Source: Tersicoccus phoenicis (GTDB lineage: Bacteria; Actinomycetota; Actinomycetes; Actinomycetales; Micrococcaceae). From it: a DNA stretch of 64,000 bases. The position numbers were made by a program, and so were the translations under genes. Under the pieces are notes generated by a model. The model ran no database searches. It was not told the origin of the DNA and saw nothing but the letters and a program-made list of their open reading frames with translations. Where the stretch lies: positions 62,001 to 126,000 of the forward strand of contig NZ_MRDE01000076.1 in NCBI RefSeq assembly GCF_001968835.1. Direction: 5' to 3'. Positions 7,917 through 16,880 of this stretch are shown piece by piece. Within the stretch, counting starts at the first letter, position 1. The number at the start of each line of letters is the position of its first letter.

Positions 7917-9485
7917 GTGACGCAACCTGTCGACGTCGGGGCCATGCTCGGTGGCCGCTACAAGGTGACCGGACAGGTCCTCGTCTCAGTTGACGCCGAT
8001 TATGTGTTCGACGGCGTCGATCAGATCCTCAGCCGCAAGGTCTCGATCCTCGTCCCGGCCGGGGAGCACGCCGAGGACATGGTCCATCACGCCCGTCAAG
8101 TGGCGGTGGGTGAACGCAGCGATCCCCTGCAGGTGCTCGACCTCGGTTACACGGAGGACCACCGTTATGTGGTGACGAACCGCGCATCCGCGGCAGAACT
8201 GCTGGACCTGCTGTTGGTCGAGGAGCGGGCCGAGCCCGACGACGCCGATTCCGCTCGCCCGTTCGATCACGAACGCACGGACCGTGACGCCGCGCACACG
8301 ACGGTCGGGGCGCCGACGCAGAGCCGCCCGATCGCCGGGTACCGGCCCGAGGACCGGGACGAGGACGACCGGGCACTCGAGTCCGAGATCTTCGACGGTT
8401 CCGCCTGGGAGGACCGGTCGGAGCATGACCGGTCAGAGGGCGACGGTGCGACGCACGACCGCCGTCCTGGTCGTTGGGGGTTGGGCCGGTTCGGTGCCGG
8501 GGCGGCGGCCGGGGCAGCGGCCGGCGTGCTGACGTCCCACGGCCGCGGGGCCGCGCCGGAAGCTGAACGCGACGACTCCTCCGACGCGGTCGACACCACT
8601 TCCTTCGACGCGATCGATGATCGGACCAGCGGGTACGGCGACGACGACGGCACCCGTTGGGACGAGCCGAGTCGCGACGACGACCTCGAGGAGGACCAGG
8701 TCCGGGACGAGCAGCATGGCGGACGGATCGAGGGCGTGGCTGCCGGCGGCGCCGTCGCTGCCGGCACCTCGTCGGATGGTGGTCGAACGGACGACGACGA
8801 CCTCGAGGAGGACGACCGGGAGAACGACCCGCGCTTCTCCCGCGCACTGGTCGGCGTCCTGGTGGTCGCCTTGATTCTGGCCGGGGCCTTCTTCGTCTAC
8901 ACCCAGCTCGGTCAACTCGCCGGCGGCGGCGGAACACCCGCCGCACAGTCGACGCCCAGCGGAGGTCCCGCCTCCTCCGCGGCCGCCAGCCCCAGCGGGT
9001 CCGCGACCTCGAGTTCCCCCGCCACGCCGTCAACCCCCCCGCGTGTCGTCGGCGTGACCCGCGAGACGAAGAACAACCGGTACCCCGGCGTCGCGTCACT
9101 GGATCGGCTGCTGCCCCGGCTGGTCGACGGGAATCAGGCGACGGACTGGATCAGCCCCACGTACTCGAGCGCCAATTTCGCCGGACTGGCTGACAACCTG
9201 GCCTTGGTGGTCGGCCTGCAGGATCCCGCGAAGGTGTCCCGGGTCGACATCACGCAGCAGGGTGGACAGGGTGGCAACTTCCAGCTCATGGTCAACGACA
9301 GCCCCACGATCGACGGTGCCCGCCAGGTCGCCCAGGGCAGCTTCACCTCGCCCAACGTGTCCGTGCCGTTGCCCGGCGGCACCCCTGCGGGCAAGTACCT
9401 GATCATCAACTTCACCGAACTGCCACGGATCACCGGTGGGCAGTATCCCTACGGGCTGCGAATCAGCGAGATCGCGCTGACGTGA
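7917..9485 (+). CDS. Membrane protein with degenerate kinase N-lobe and extracellular discoidin-like domain
   Basis: 522 residues from GTG 7917. Residues 10-100 (LGGRYKVTGQVLV, then an ILVPAGEH stretch and a DPLQVLDLGYTEDHRYVVT stretch) resemble the N-lobe and hinge of a Ser/Thr-kinase fold. There is no HRD or DFG motif and the chain then turns into a very acidic disordered stretch (about 105-305). One transmembrane helix lies at about 310-332, then a Ser/Pro/Ala linker, and from about 375 a beta-rich domain resembling the F5/8 (discoidin) fold. The same order of pseudokinase, membrane helix and outer domain forms the C-terminal part of mycobacterial MviN, so this looks like its separated and shortened counterpart. 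Probable role is regulation of MurJ; this is inference. Confidence 0.7.
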   Translation: MTQPVDVGAMLGGRYKVTGQVLVSVDADYVFDGVDQILSRKVSILVPAGEHAEDMVHHARQVAVGERSDPLQVLDLGYTEDHRYVVTNRASAAELLDLLLVEERAEPDDADSARPFDHERTDRDAAHTTVGAPTQSRPIAGYRPEDRDEDDRALESEIFDGSAWEDRSEHDRSEGDGATHDRRPGRWGLGRFGAGAAAGAAAGVLTSHGRGAAPEAERDDSSDAVDTTSFDAIDDRTSGYGDDDGTRWDEPSRDDDLEEDQVRDEQHGGRIEGVAAGGAVAAGTSSDGGRTDDDDLEEDDRENDPRFSRALVGVLVVALILAGAFFVYTQLGQLAGGGGTPAAQSTPSGGPASSAAASPSGSATSSSPATPSTPPRVVGVTRETKNNRYPGVASLDRLLPRLVDGNQATDWISPTYSSANFAGLADNLALVVGLQDPAKVSRVDITQQGGQGGNFQLMVNDSPTIDGARQVAQGSFTSPNVSVPLPGGTPAGKYLIINFTELPRITGGQYPYGLRISEIALT

Positions 9486-9628
9486 TGACCGGGCCGGCGG
9501 AATAGCCGGAGTCCGCCGTCGGTTGCATGGACAAGCAGGCAGGCACCGCCAGGTGAACGTCGCAGGAACAGGAACGGCCGCGCGGGTTCAGTCCGCCGCC
9601 GATCACCGTGAGACAGCAGGAGGCAGAC

Positions 9629-9955
9629 ATGAGCAACGCCAAAGAGGTCACCGACACCAGTTTCCAGGCCGACGTCCTGGAAGCCGACAAACCGGTCATC
9701 GTGGACTTCTGGGCGGAATGGTGCGGGCCCTGCCGGAAGCTCTCCCCGATCCTGGACGAGATCGCCCGGGAGCACCAGGGCAAGGTGGACGTCGTCAAGG
9801 TGAACGTCGACGACAACCCTGCCGTCGCGTCCAAGTACGGGATCACCTCGATTCCGGCGGTCTACGTGTTCAAGGACGGCGACGTCGCGGCGACCAGCAT
9901 CGGCGCCCGACCCAAGCAGCACTTCGAGCAGGCGTTCGCCGAGTTCCTCGGCTGA
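9629..9955 (+). CDS. trxA: Thioredoxin
   Basis: 108-residue cytosolic disulfide reductase. The redox motif WCGPC is at residues 31-35 and the cis-proline segment TSIPAVYVF is in the second half, both standard for thioredoxin. The ATG at 9629 is preceded by CAGGAGGCAGAC, a clear ribosome site. No thioredoxin reductase gene is next to it, unlike mycobacteria where trxB2 precedes trxC at this locus, so the reductase must be elsewhere. Confidence 0.95.
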   Translation: MSNAKEVTDTSFQADVLEADKPVIVDFWAEWCGPCRKLSPILDEIAREHQGKVDVVKVNVDDNPAVASKYGITSIPAVYVFKDGDVAATSIGARPKQHFEQAFAEFLG

Positions 9956-10012
9956 AACCCGAAGTGGATCGACCTGGACAGGAAGAGCTGCAGGGCCGAC
10001 TGATGGTGAGGC

Positions 10013-10043
10013 AAGGGGTGGCATCCTATGGATGCCACCCCTT
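10013..10043. terminator. Bidirectional terminator hairpin after trxA
   Basis: Perfect 14-bp inverted repeat: AAGGGGTGGCATCC at 10013-10026, loop TAT, and the exact complement at 10030-10043. It sits 57 nt after the trxA stop. There is no long T tract, as is common in high-GC genomes. Confidence 0.75.
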
Positions 10044-10317
10044 CTTCATGCGTGCGCGGCTTCGTGCCCGAGGCATCTTCGCGCCCGGGACTTTTCTCAA
10101 TTGGTTCCATTTGATTCCGTCGTAGACTGCCCGTTACGGTTCGTCGAGCTGGCGAAGGACAGCGATCGTCCGGCGGCGAAGCAGTCACAGGCAGGAGTCG
10201 ACGGCGGCCGGATCACTTCCGGAGGCGCCGGACCAGGACGACCTCTCTCTGCACCACCCCCTCGGGTCGGGTTGCCCGTACCCCGGCGAACGCGGGATGC
10301 AATCCTTCCGGCCAACT

Positions 10318-10333
10318 GGTTCCACGTGAAACG
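10318..10333. promoter_or_regulatory. parS site 1 (degenerate)
   Basis: GGTTCCACGTGAAACG matches the parS consensus TGTTTCACGTGAAACA at 13 of 16 positions, with the CACGTG core intact. It is the least perfect of the five sites. Confidence 0.7.
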
Positions 10334-10709
10334 CGTTGACGAGCCCTGCGACAGGCAGGACCCTGCTGCTCGTGGCCGCTCGTCGCAGACCGATGTCGAC
10401 GCGAGATCCGTGACAACGATAGTGACAGTGACGCGCTCGGTAGTGCGGCGGAGTGTCATCCCGTGCGGACCGTCCGCCACCGCTGGTACCCGCACCTGCG
10501 ATGGCGCTACCAATGGCGCCGTTCGACACCCGAGGGGAAATCCACTGGAGCCTGGCGGCTCGCGGACAGGCGATCACCCACACCGTCATACCGGTGGCTC
10601 GCTGAACGCTTCACGCGGAAGGTGAAGCCGCTGCCTCTCGGCCCGTGCGGATCCTGGACGTGCGTCCAGTCACTGACCAGTGAGGGGCTAGTTCAGTAAC
10701 GGGCGCTTC

Positions 10710-10725
10710 GGTTTCACGTGAAACG
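10710..10725. promoter_or_regulatory. parS site 2
   Basis: GGTTTCACGTGAAACG matches the parS consensus at 14 of 16 positions; the inner 14-mer GTTTCACGTGAAAC is perfect. Binding site for ParB encoded downstream. Confidence 0.9.
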
Positions 10726-10936
10726 CACAACCCGACTCCCACACCGAGAGCAGGGTGTCCCGGCCGTCTTCCGGTGGTCCTTCCGCCGCCGACCAACCCG
10801 CAAGCGTGAACCGTCACTGAGGTGCGCGCAGCCCCATGGGTCCCGGACCCTCATCCGGCAGCAGGAAGGAGTGATCCGATCGCCGTGACGGACGATCACC
10901 ACACCCAGGGGCAAACGCCGGCGCTCGGGCCGTGGT

Positions 10937-10952
10937 CGTTTCACGTGAAACC
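10937..10952. promoter_or_regulatory. parS site 3
   Basis: CGTTTCACGTGAAACC contains the perfect 14-mer GTTTCACGTGAAAC. Confidence 0.9.
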
Positions 10953-11058
10953 ACGCTCCATCCGACGTCTACGCGTTTTCATGCGCCGCGGTTCCACACC
11001 GACCGGGCGGTTGCACTGCGCGGAAGCCGATCACATACCAACACTTGGCGAATGGCCC

Positions 11059-11074
11059 GGTTTCACGTGAAACG
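11059..11074. promoter_or_regulatory. parS site 4
   Basis: GGTTTCACGTGAAACG contains the perfect 14-mer GTTTCACGTGAAAC. It lies 24 bp outside the 3' end of parB. Confidence 0.9.
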
Positions 11075-11097
11075 ACGCCCTTCGCAGCAGATGGACC

Positions 11098-12648
11098 CTA
11101 GCCCCTCGCGTCGGGACTGATGAGATCGATGATGCGGTTGAGGTCTTCGACGCTGCCGAACTCGATACTGACCTTGCCCTTACGGGCACCCAGGCTCACC
11201 TTCACGCTGGTATCCAGGTAGTCCGAGAGCGACGTCGCCAGGTAATCCAGACGCTCGTGGCGCACGCTGTTCCGCGGGGCAGAGGTTCGTGTGGCGCGCT
11301 TGAGCCCGTCGGACAGGGCAACGGCTTCCTCCGTCGCACGTACCGACATTCCCTCCGAGACGATCCGTTGTGCCAGCTTCTCGATTTCACCGACGTCAGC
11401 CAACGCGAGAAGTGCACGCGCATGGCCGGCGGAGAGGACGCCGGCCGCAACGCGACGCTGGACGAGTGGCGGGAGCTGGAGGAGTCGGAGCGTGTTGGAG
11501 ATCTGCGGTCGGGATCGCCCGATCCGCGACGCGAGTTCGTCGTGTGTTGCGGCGAAGTCATCGAGCAATTGCTGGTATGCCGCTGCCTCCTCAAGCGGAT
11601 TCAGTTGACTGCGATGCAGGTTTTCGAGGAGCGCATCCCGCAGCATGTCCGTGTCGTCCGTGGAGCGCACGATCGCCGGGATAGATTCGAGCCCGGCGCG
11701 TTGCGTCGCTCGCCAGCGTCGTTCACCCATCACCAGTTCGAATCCCGGACCTCCGGGCTGGCGTCGTACGACGATCGGCTGCAGCACCCCGATGGTGCGA
11801 ATGGAGTGCACCAGTTCGCCCATCTCGTCCTCGTCGAACACCGCGCGGGGTTGGCGCGGGTTCGGCTGGATCTGTGCGACCGGGATCTCAGCGAACACTG
11901 CTCCCGGAACCTCCACCAGCGTTTCACGTGAAACGCTCCCGGACCCGCTGCTCGGTGCACTGTCGTCGACCGTAGTTCCCTCAGGCTCACCCGTGGTTGG
12001 ACCCGACGACCGAGAGCTCAGGGCGCGTCCGTCCCGACTGCCCCGCGCCAGTGCTTTCCCCATCGCCTCAGCCGAAACGGTCCTCCGGCCCCGGCCGTTC
12101 CTGCCGGAAGCGGTGCGGGTCTCCGGGGCGTTCGTTCCCGACTCGTCCGTCGCGGCCTCATCCTGCCCGCGCCGTTCCGACCGCGGCGGGGCCCCGTCGA
12201 AGAACACGTCGACCGGTCGCTTGGTTCGGAGTGATTCACCCGTCGGCCGACCCGTCGTCGTCGTTCCCGCGGCGTCGGCGTCGGCCTCCGTGTCGGTGTC
12301 CGCGGTTCCTCCATCCGGTGCGTCTGCGCGCTCATCCGGTTGTACCTCGACCGATTGCCCCCCGACCGTTGCTTGGTGCCCCGGGCCTCCCGCGGCCGAC
12401 GCCGGCAGATCGGGCGCCGTCGTCACCTCGGGCTGTTGAGCGTCGTCGACCGCGGTCGGCACATCGGGAGCGACCGTCGCCTCGGCTCGCCGTGTCTCGT
12501 CAGGCACCGCTACTGAGCGGGGAGGCGGGCTCTGCACCGGTACGTCGGCACCACGGGGATCATCCGACCCGTCCGCCTCGCCCTGCTGGGGTGCCGAGGG
12601 GATGAGTGCCCCCAGCCCACGCCCGAGACCTCGTCGCCGCTCCGCCAT
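11098..12648 (-). CDS. parB: Chromosome partition protein ParB
   Basis: 516-residue parS-binding CTPase that loads on the origin region and recruits SMC. Residues 1-18 ([15 protein letters not shown]) are the ParA-contacting leader. Residues ~20-230 are a long low-complexity insert. The core then begins ([15 protein letters not shown]), with the CTP-binding GERRWRAT at about 311, [14 protein letters not shown] at about 341 and the helix-turn-helix region ([20 protein letters not shown]). The C-terminus is the dimerisation domain. Usual ParB is about 300-380 residues, so the insert is unusual. A parS site lies inside the coding sequence at 11920. parA is 209 bp upstream on the same strand. Confidence 0.95.
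   Translation of the reverse strand: MAERRRGLGRGLGALIPSAPQQGEADGSDDPRGADVPVQSPPPRSVAVPDETRRAEATVAPDVPTAVDDAQQPEVTTAPDLPASAAGGPGHQATVGGQSVEVQPDERADAPDGGTADTDTEADADAAGTTTTGRPTGESLRTKRPVDVFFDGAPPRSERRGQDEAATDESGTNAPETRTASGRNGRGRRTVSAEAMGKALARGSRDGRALSSRSSGPTTGEPEGTTVDDSAPSSGSGSVSRETLVEVPGAVFAEIPVAQIQPNPRQPRAVFDEDEMGELVHSIRTIGVLQPIVVRRQPGGPGFELVMGERRWRATQRAGLESIPAIVRSTDDTDMLRDALLENLHRSQLNPLEEAAAYQQLLDDFAATHDELASRIGRSRPQISNTLRLLQLPPLVQRRVAAGVLSAGHARALLALADVGEIEKLAQRIVSEGMSVRATEEAVALSDGLKRATRTSAPRNSVRHERLDYLATSLSDYLDTSVKVSLGARKGKVSIEFGSVEDLNRIIDLISPDARG
11920..11935. promoter_or_regulatory. parS site 5, inside parB
   Basis: CGTTTCACGTGAAACG, a 16-bp perfect palindrome containing the 14-mer GTTTCACGTGAAAC. 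In the parB frame it encodes part of the segment joining the disordered region and the core (SVSRETLVE). Confidence 0.88.
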
Positions 12649-12857
12649 GTGTGCCGTCCTGTCCTAGCGCCCTGAAACGTACCGACCCAGTCTAGTGTTC
12701 GGGTCCACCGTTCGGATCGAGCAGCACGCGCGTCCGACCGGCGGTCCCGTCGCAGCCACGGCGCCGTCGTCGCGGGTTCGCGCCCGGACAGGCGGCACGA
12801 CACGGAAGTCAACCAGTACAGCTTGACCCCGTGCAGCTTGATCCGCACCCGACCGGA

Positions 12858-14081
12858 TCAGGCCGAGGCGCGCTCGTTCATCTCCGTCGCCGCTTCCTGA
12901 TAGGACAGAGCACCGGAGGAGGCGGGATCGTAGGTGATCACCGTCTGCTGGTAGCTCGGCGCCTCGGAGATCCGCACCGACCGCGGGATCACGGCGTCGA
13001 GCACCTGGTCGGGGAAGTGCTCCCGAACCTCGGCGGCCACCTGGGCGGCCAGGTTGGTGCGACCGTCGTACATGGTCAACAGGATGGTGGACACCTCGAG
13101 GTGCGCATTGAGGTGCTTCTGGATCATGGAGATGTTGTTGAGCAGCTGGCTCAGCCCCTCGAGCGCGTAGTACTCACACTGGATCGGGATGACCACCTCG
13201 CGGGCGGCGACGAACGCGTTGACGGTGAGCAGGCCGAGACTGGGCGGGCAGTCGATGATGACGTAGTCGAGCCGGGCCTGGTCCCGCTCCGCCCGGTACG
13301 CCTCGTACTGCTCGAGTGCCCGGCGCAACCGCTGTTCACGCGCGACCAGGGACACCAGTTCGATCTCAGCGCCGGCCAGGTGGATCGTCGCGGGCGCACA
13401 GAGCAGGTTCTCGACGTCGGGGCAGGGCACGATCACCTCCGCCAGCGGCACATCGTCGAGCAGCACGTCGTAGATGCTGTCGACCTCGGCCGAGTGGGGG
13501 ATGCCCAGCGCCGTCGACGCGTTGCCCTGCGGGTCGATGTCGACGACGAGAACGTTCAAGCCGGCACGGCCCAGAGCTGCGGCGATATTGACCGCGGTCG
13601 TGGTCTTGCCGACGCCGCCCTTCTGGTTGCTGACGGTCAGGTAGCGGGTCGCCGGCGGCCGGCTGATCTCCTTGGCTCTGAGCCGATCCCGACGTCGATT
13701 CTCGTTCGCCAGCTGACGCGCCAGAGGGGTTCCGTCCTCGTCGGCGCGCTGCGCCGGAGCCGACGTGGCGGCGGGTTGCGCCGGGCCCGGGTCGGCGGCA
13801 AGGTCGGCGTCCGCGACGTCGTCCGGCGTCGACCCGGTCACGACGGCGGGGTCGGGGGTGGGGGCCTCATCCGAGCGCCCTGAATCGTCCGCCGCCTCCG
13901 GCGGGGTCGTCCGTCCCGACTCCGCCGCGTCCGGCTCAGCGGGGCGGAACCCGGTCGCGTCCGAACTGTCCACTCGCGTCCTCACCTCAGGGTCGCGATC
14001 GGATGCCGGTCGCCGGCCGCTGAGGAACGAACTCAACGACGCGAAGGTGGGGACGCGTTGCCCCGGCTCGGTATTGCTCAC
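12858..14081 (-). CDS. parA: Chromosome partition ATPase ParA
   Basis: 407-residue P-loop ATPase that moves ParB-parS complexes. The deviant Walker A motif QKGGVGKTTTAVN is at about residue 150, followed by the VVDIDPQGNASTALGI segment and the IIDCPPSLGLLT Walker B region. The first ~140 residues are a Pro/Ala/Asp-rich disordered extension rarely so long in ParA. The GTG at 14081 (protein starts with SNTEPGQ) is preferred because GAGGAGCG lies just upstream; an in-frame ATG at 14096 would add five residues. Downstream parB is co-directional. Confidence 0.93.
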   Translation of the reverse strand: MSNTEPGQRVPTFASLSSFLSGRRPASDRDPEVRTRVDSSDATGFRPAEPDAAESGRTTPPEAADDSGRSDEAPTPDPAVVTGSTPDDVADADLAADPGPAQPAATSAPAQRADEDGTPLARQLANENRRRDRLRAKEISRPPATRYLTVSNQKGGVGKTTTAVNIAAALGRAGLNVLVVDIDPQGNASTALGIPHSAEVDSIYDVLLDDVPLAEVIVPCPDVENLLCAPATIHLAGAEIELVSLVAREQRLRRALEQYEAYRAERDQARLDYVIIDCPPSLGLLTVNAFVAAREVVIPIQCEYYALEGLSQLLNNISMIQKHLNAHLEVSTILLTMYDGRTNLAAQVAAEVREHFPDQVLDAVIPRSVRISEAPSYQQTVITYDPASSGALSYQEAATEMNERASA

Positions 14082-14150
14082 GTGCTCGCTCCTCATCGCG
14101 GTCGGGTTCCAGACTAGCGGCACGTCCGCCCGGCATCCGACAGGCACAGA

Positions 14151-14873
14151 TCAGCGCCCGGATCCACCGGGCCCGATTCTGCCGCCGACGGAGCCGACGT
14201 CGATCGCCACCACAGTGGTCGGCTCCGGCAACAGCTCCCGCCCGGCCGTGAGTACGACCGCGTTCCCCCCACCGGCACGACGGATCACCTTCTCGGCTTT
14301 CGCGATCTCCTCGGCGGCGCTGCGACCCTTGATCGCGAGCATCCGTCCCTCACCGTGCAGCAGCGGCACGCTCCACGGCACCAACGTGGTCAGCGCTGAG
14401 ACCGCGCGGGAGGTGACGACGTCGACGTCGACGACGTCGGCGAGGTTCTCGGCGCGGTCCCGGTGGACGCGAACATGTTCCAGACCCAGATCCTCGATCA
14501 CCTCCGTGAGCCACTGGACGCGGCGTTCGAGGGGCTCGATCAGGTCGACCCGCAGATCGGGCCGGGCGATCGCGAGGGTGAGCCCCGGGAGTCCCGCGCC
14601 GCTGCCGACGTCGGCCACCCGGGCGCTCTCGGGAATCAGCTCCTCGACGACGGCACAGTTGAGCACGTGCCGGTCCCACAGCCGGGGAACCTCACGGGGG
14701 CCGATCAGACCGCGTACGATGCCCGAGCCGGCCAGGTGCGCGACGTACCGGTCCGCGAGTTCACGCCGGGCGCCGAACACCAGGTCCGCCGCACGATCCT
14801 GCTCCGGAGTGGGTGCCGGCACCGCGGCGGGCTCGACGGCGGTCCCGTCCCGATCGGCGGGGGATCCGCTCAC
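14151..14873 (-). CDS. rsmG: 16S rRNA (guanine527-N7) methyltransferase RsmG
   Basis: 240-residue SAM-dependent methyltransferase modifying 16S rRNA. The LWDRHVLNC motif and the SAM-binding ADVGSGAGLPGLTLAIARP motif are typical of GidB/RsmG, as is the VTSRAVSALTTLV motif. The GTG start at 14873 overlaps the jag stop by 4 nt, so translation is probably coupled. Loss of this enzyme gives low-level streptomycin resistance in other actinobacteria. Confidence 0.93.
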   Translation of the reverse strand: MSGSPADRDGTAVEPAAVPAPTPEQDRAADLVFGARRELADRYVAHLAGSGIVRGLIGPREVPRLWDRHVLNCAVVEELIPESARVADVGSGAGLPGLTLAIARPDLRVDLIEPLERRVQWLTEVIEDLGLEHVRVHRDRAENLADVVDVDVVTSRAVSALTTLVPWSVPLLHGEGRMLAIKGRSAAEEIAKAEKVIRRAGGGNAVVLTAGRELLPEPTTVVAIDVGSVGGRIGPGGSGR

Positions 14874-15451
14874 TGGTCGGGCAGCGACACCACGACGTGA
14901 CGGGAGGCGCCCTCACCCTCCGACTCGCTGATCATGCCCAGGTCGGCGATCACGTCGTGGACGATCTTCCGCTCGTATGCGCTCATCGGCTTCAGGGCGA
15001 CGGGTTCCCGAGTCTCGCGCGCACGGGTGACGGCGTCCCCGGCCAGGCGCTGCAACTCCGACGCGCGGTCACCGCGGTAGCCGTTGATGTCCAGGACCAG
15101 GCGGCTGCGCGAGTCGGTCGAGGCGAGCACGGCCAGCCGGACGAGTTCCTGCAGGGCGTCCAGTACGGCGCCGTCGCGCCCGACGAGTGCCTCCAGCGGC
15201 GCGTTGTCGCCGTCACTGACGATGGACAGGTGGGTCCGGCCGGCCCGGATCTCGATGTCGATGTCGCCGTCGATGTCGGCGATGTCGAGCAACTCCTCCA
15301 AGTAGTCGGCCGCGACGTCACCCTCCTCCTCGAGGCGCCGGGGCGTCGACGTCGCGACCTGCTCCGTCGGCGTCGCGGTGGGTTCGGCCTCGGTCTCCGG
15401 CGCGGTGTCCATGGCGCTGGTGTCCGGCTCGGTCACGCTCTCGGCGTTCAT
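14870..15451 (-). CDS. jag: R3H/KH RNA-binding protein Jag (KhpB-like)
   Basis: 193-residue protein. The Glu/Thr-rich N-terminus lacks the Jag-N domain. A KH-like domain follows (LEALVGRDGAVLDALQELVR, about residues 88-107) and then the R3H domain (PVALKPMSAYERKIVHDVI, about 150-170). Members act as RNA chaperones or regulators of cell elongation. ATG 15451 has GGAGAAAG upstream and overlaps the yidC stop by 4 nt (ATGA); the stop overlaps rsmG by 4 nt. This yidC-jag-rsmG arrangement is conserved in actinobacteria. Confidence 0.9.
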   Translation of the reverse strand: MNAESVTEPDTSAMDTAPETEAEPTATPTEQVATSTPRRLEEEGDVAADYLEELLDIADIDGDIDIEIRAGRTHLSIVSDGDNAPLEALVGRDGAVLDALQELVRLAVLASTDSRSRLVLDINGYRGDRASELQRLAGDAVTRARETREPVALKPMSAYERKIVHDVIADLGMISESEGEGASRHVVVSLPDQ

Positions 15452-16404
15452 CGCTTTCTCCTGTTCTTCCGCTGCGGCTGGGTCCGTTGACCGCGCGGCT
15501 GGCTGTCCTCGTCGGTCGTGGCGACCGTCGCCCCGGAGCTCCTCGCGGTGGGCTCGAGCTTGCCCCGGGCGCGCTGCCGCTCCTGCCACGCCCGGTAGGC
15601 GGGTGAACCCGGCGTCGGCATGTTCCGGATCACCACGAACTGCTGGACCATGGTCCACACGTTCGTCGCTGTCCAGTAGATCAGCACGCCGATCGGGAAG
15701 TTGATGCCGCCGACGGCGAAGACCAGCGGCAGGACGTACAGCAGCATCTTCTGCTGACGCATGAAGGGACTGGCCAATGCCTGATCCGACATGTTCTTGG
15801 CCATGATCTGCCGTTGGGTGATGAACTGCGAGGCGGTCATCGCCAGGATCATCACGATGCTGAGCACGATGACGACGCTGTTGCCGCCGTTGTTCAGGAA
15901 GGTCGAGGAGAGTGGGGCACCGAAGATCGAAGCGGCATCGAACTGCTGCACCTGCTGCGGGCTGAGCGCGCCGATCTGATTCTTGTTCGACGCAGCATTG
16001 CCGATGCCGTTCAGCACCGTGAACAAGGAGAAGAAGAACGGCATCTGCACGATGAGCGGCAGACACGCGGAGAAGGGGTTGGTCCCGTGCTTCTTGTAAA
16101 GGGCCATCTGCTCCTGCGCCATCGCCTGACGGGAGAGCTGATCGGTCTTGCCCTTGTACTTCTTCTGCAGGGCGAGCAGCTCGGGCTGCAGCTCCTGCAT
16201 GCCTCGCTGCGCCTTGATCTGTTTGACGAACAACGGGATCAGGGCGGCCCGAATCACGACGACGAGCCCGACGATCGACAGCGTCCAGTTCCAGCCGGAA
16301 GAGCCCGAGAGGCCGATGAAGTTGAACGCCTCGTGGAAGCCGATCAGGATGACCGACACGAGCCACCGGAACGGTGACAGGATCATGTCAAAGAACTGGA
16401 ACAT
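15448..16404 (-). CDS. yidC: Membrane protein insertase YidC
   Basis: 318-residue integral membrane protein that inserts and folds membrane proteins, alone or with SecYEG. The conserved amphipathic region (ALIPLFVKQIKAQRGMQELQP) carries the hydrophilic-groove arginine upstream in VVVIRAALIPL. The second half has hydrophobic helices matching the YidC/Oxa1 core, and the basic C-terminal tail ends QRKNRRKR. It sits between yidD and jag on one strand. Confidence 0.95.
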   Translation of the reverse strand: MFQFFDMILSPFRWLVSVILIGFHEAFNFIGLSGSSGWNWTLSIVGLVVVIRAALIPLFVKQIKAQRGMQELQPELLALQKKYKGKTDQLSRQAMAQEQMALYKKHGTNPFSACLPLIVQMPFFFSLFTVLNGIGNAASNKNQIGALSPQQVQQFDAASIFGAPLSSTFLNNGGNSVVIVLSIVMILAMTASQFITQRQIMAKNMSDQALASPFMRQQKMLLYVLPLVFAVGGINFPIGVLIYWTATNVWTMVQQFVVIRNMPTPGSPAYRAWQERQRARGKLEPTARSSGATVATTDEDSQPRGQRTQPQRKNRRKR

Positions 16405-16418
16405 TCAGCTTTCTCTCC

Positions 16419-16880
16419 TCAAGCCGCACGGTGGCGGTGCTCGATGGGGGATGTCCCGTCCGGCTCCTGCTGATCAGCGGGGATCGGGGGATGGTTGATC
16501 CGGACGATCCGGGGCGTGCGGCCCTCGGGCCAGACCCGGTCTCCGTGCGGGACGTGGTCCACTCCACCGCCGTGGAACGGGTTGCAACGCAGCAGGCGCC
16601 GGACGGTGAGCCAGACGCCGCGCACGGCACCGTGCACCGTCACTGCCTCCAAAGCATAGGCCGAACAGCTGGGGTAGAACCGGCAGACCGGGCCGTAGAG
16701 CGGTGAGACGAGGCGGCGCCACGCCATCAGCAGGCCCATCAGCACCCAGCGCGGGACGTTCGTGACGGCACGGGCGACAATGCGCCACGCCGACGCGTGG
16801 CTGGCCGCGCTCGGGGGAGGCTTCGCCGCGCCCGAGGCGGGCGGGGCCGTCACCGGTGCTCCCGCGCGGCTCGACGCCAT
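16419..16880 (-). CDS. yidD: Membrane protein insertion efficiency factor YidD
   Basis: 153 residues, longer than the usual 70-110 because of a Pro/Ala-rich N-terminus and a hydrophilic tail. The core is unmistakable: SPLYGPVCRFYPSCSAYALE, then HGAVRGVW and LLRCNPFHGGG, with the conserved cysteines. It is a small membrane-associated helper of YidC. The ATG at 16880 overlaps the rnpA 3' end by 31 nt; an internal start nearer the core is possible. Confidence 0.9.
   Translation of the reverse strand: MASSRAGAPVTAPPASGAAKPPPSAASHASAWRIVARAVTNVPRWVLMGLLMAWRRLVSPLYGPVCRFYPSCSAYALEAVTVHGAVRGVWLTVRRLLRCNPFHGGGVDHVPHGDRVWPEGRTPRIVRINHPPIPADQQEPDGTSPIEHRHRAA

Larger units (their letters stand above)
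10044..11097. other. Gene-poor centromere-like region carrying four parS sites
   Basis: About 1.05 kb between trxA and the parB stop. Open frames here have no recognisable product, no good ribosome sites and overlap each other on both strands, so I call none. The visible content is four spaced CACGTG-centred parS sites (10318, 10710, 10937, 11059) and a small palindrome TCACTG-AC-CAGTGA at 10670-10683. No clear DnaA-box cluster is seen. The region looks like the chromosomal partition site. Confidence 0.7.

Noticed and set aside
10097-10513. A 138-codon minus-strand open frame in the parS desert
   Set aside because: No ribosome site, overlaps other frames and parS site 1, low-complexity composition.
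10032-10625. A 197-codon open frame in the parS desert
   Set aside because: It begins inside the trxA terminator hairpin, has no ribosome site or recognisable domain, and contains parS site 1.
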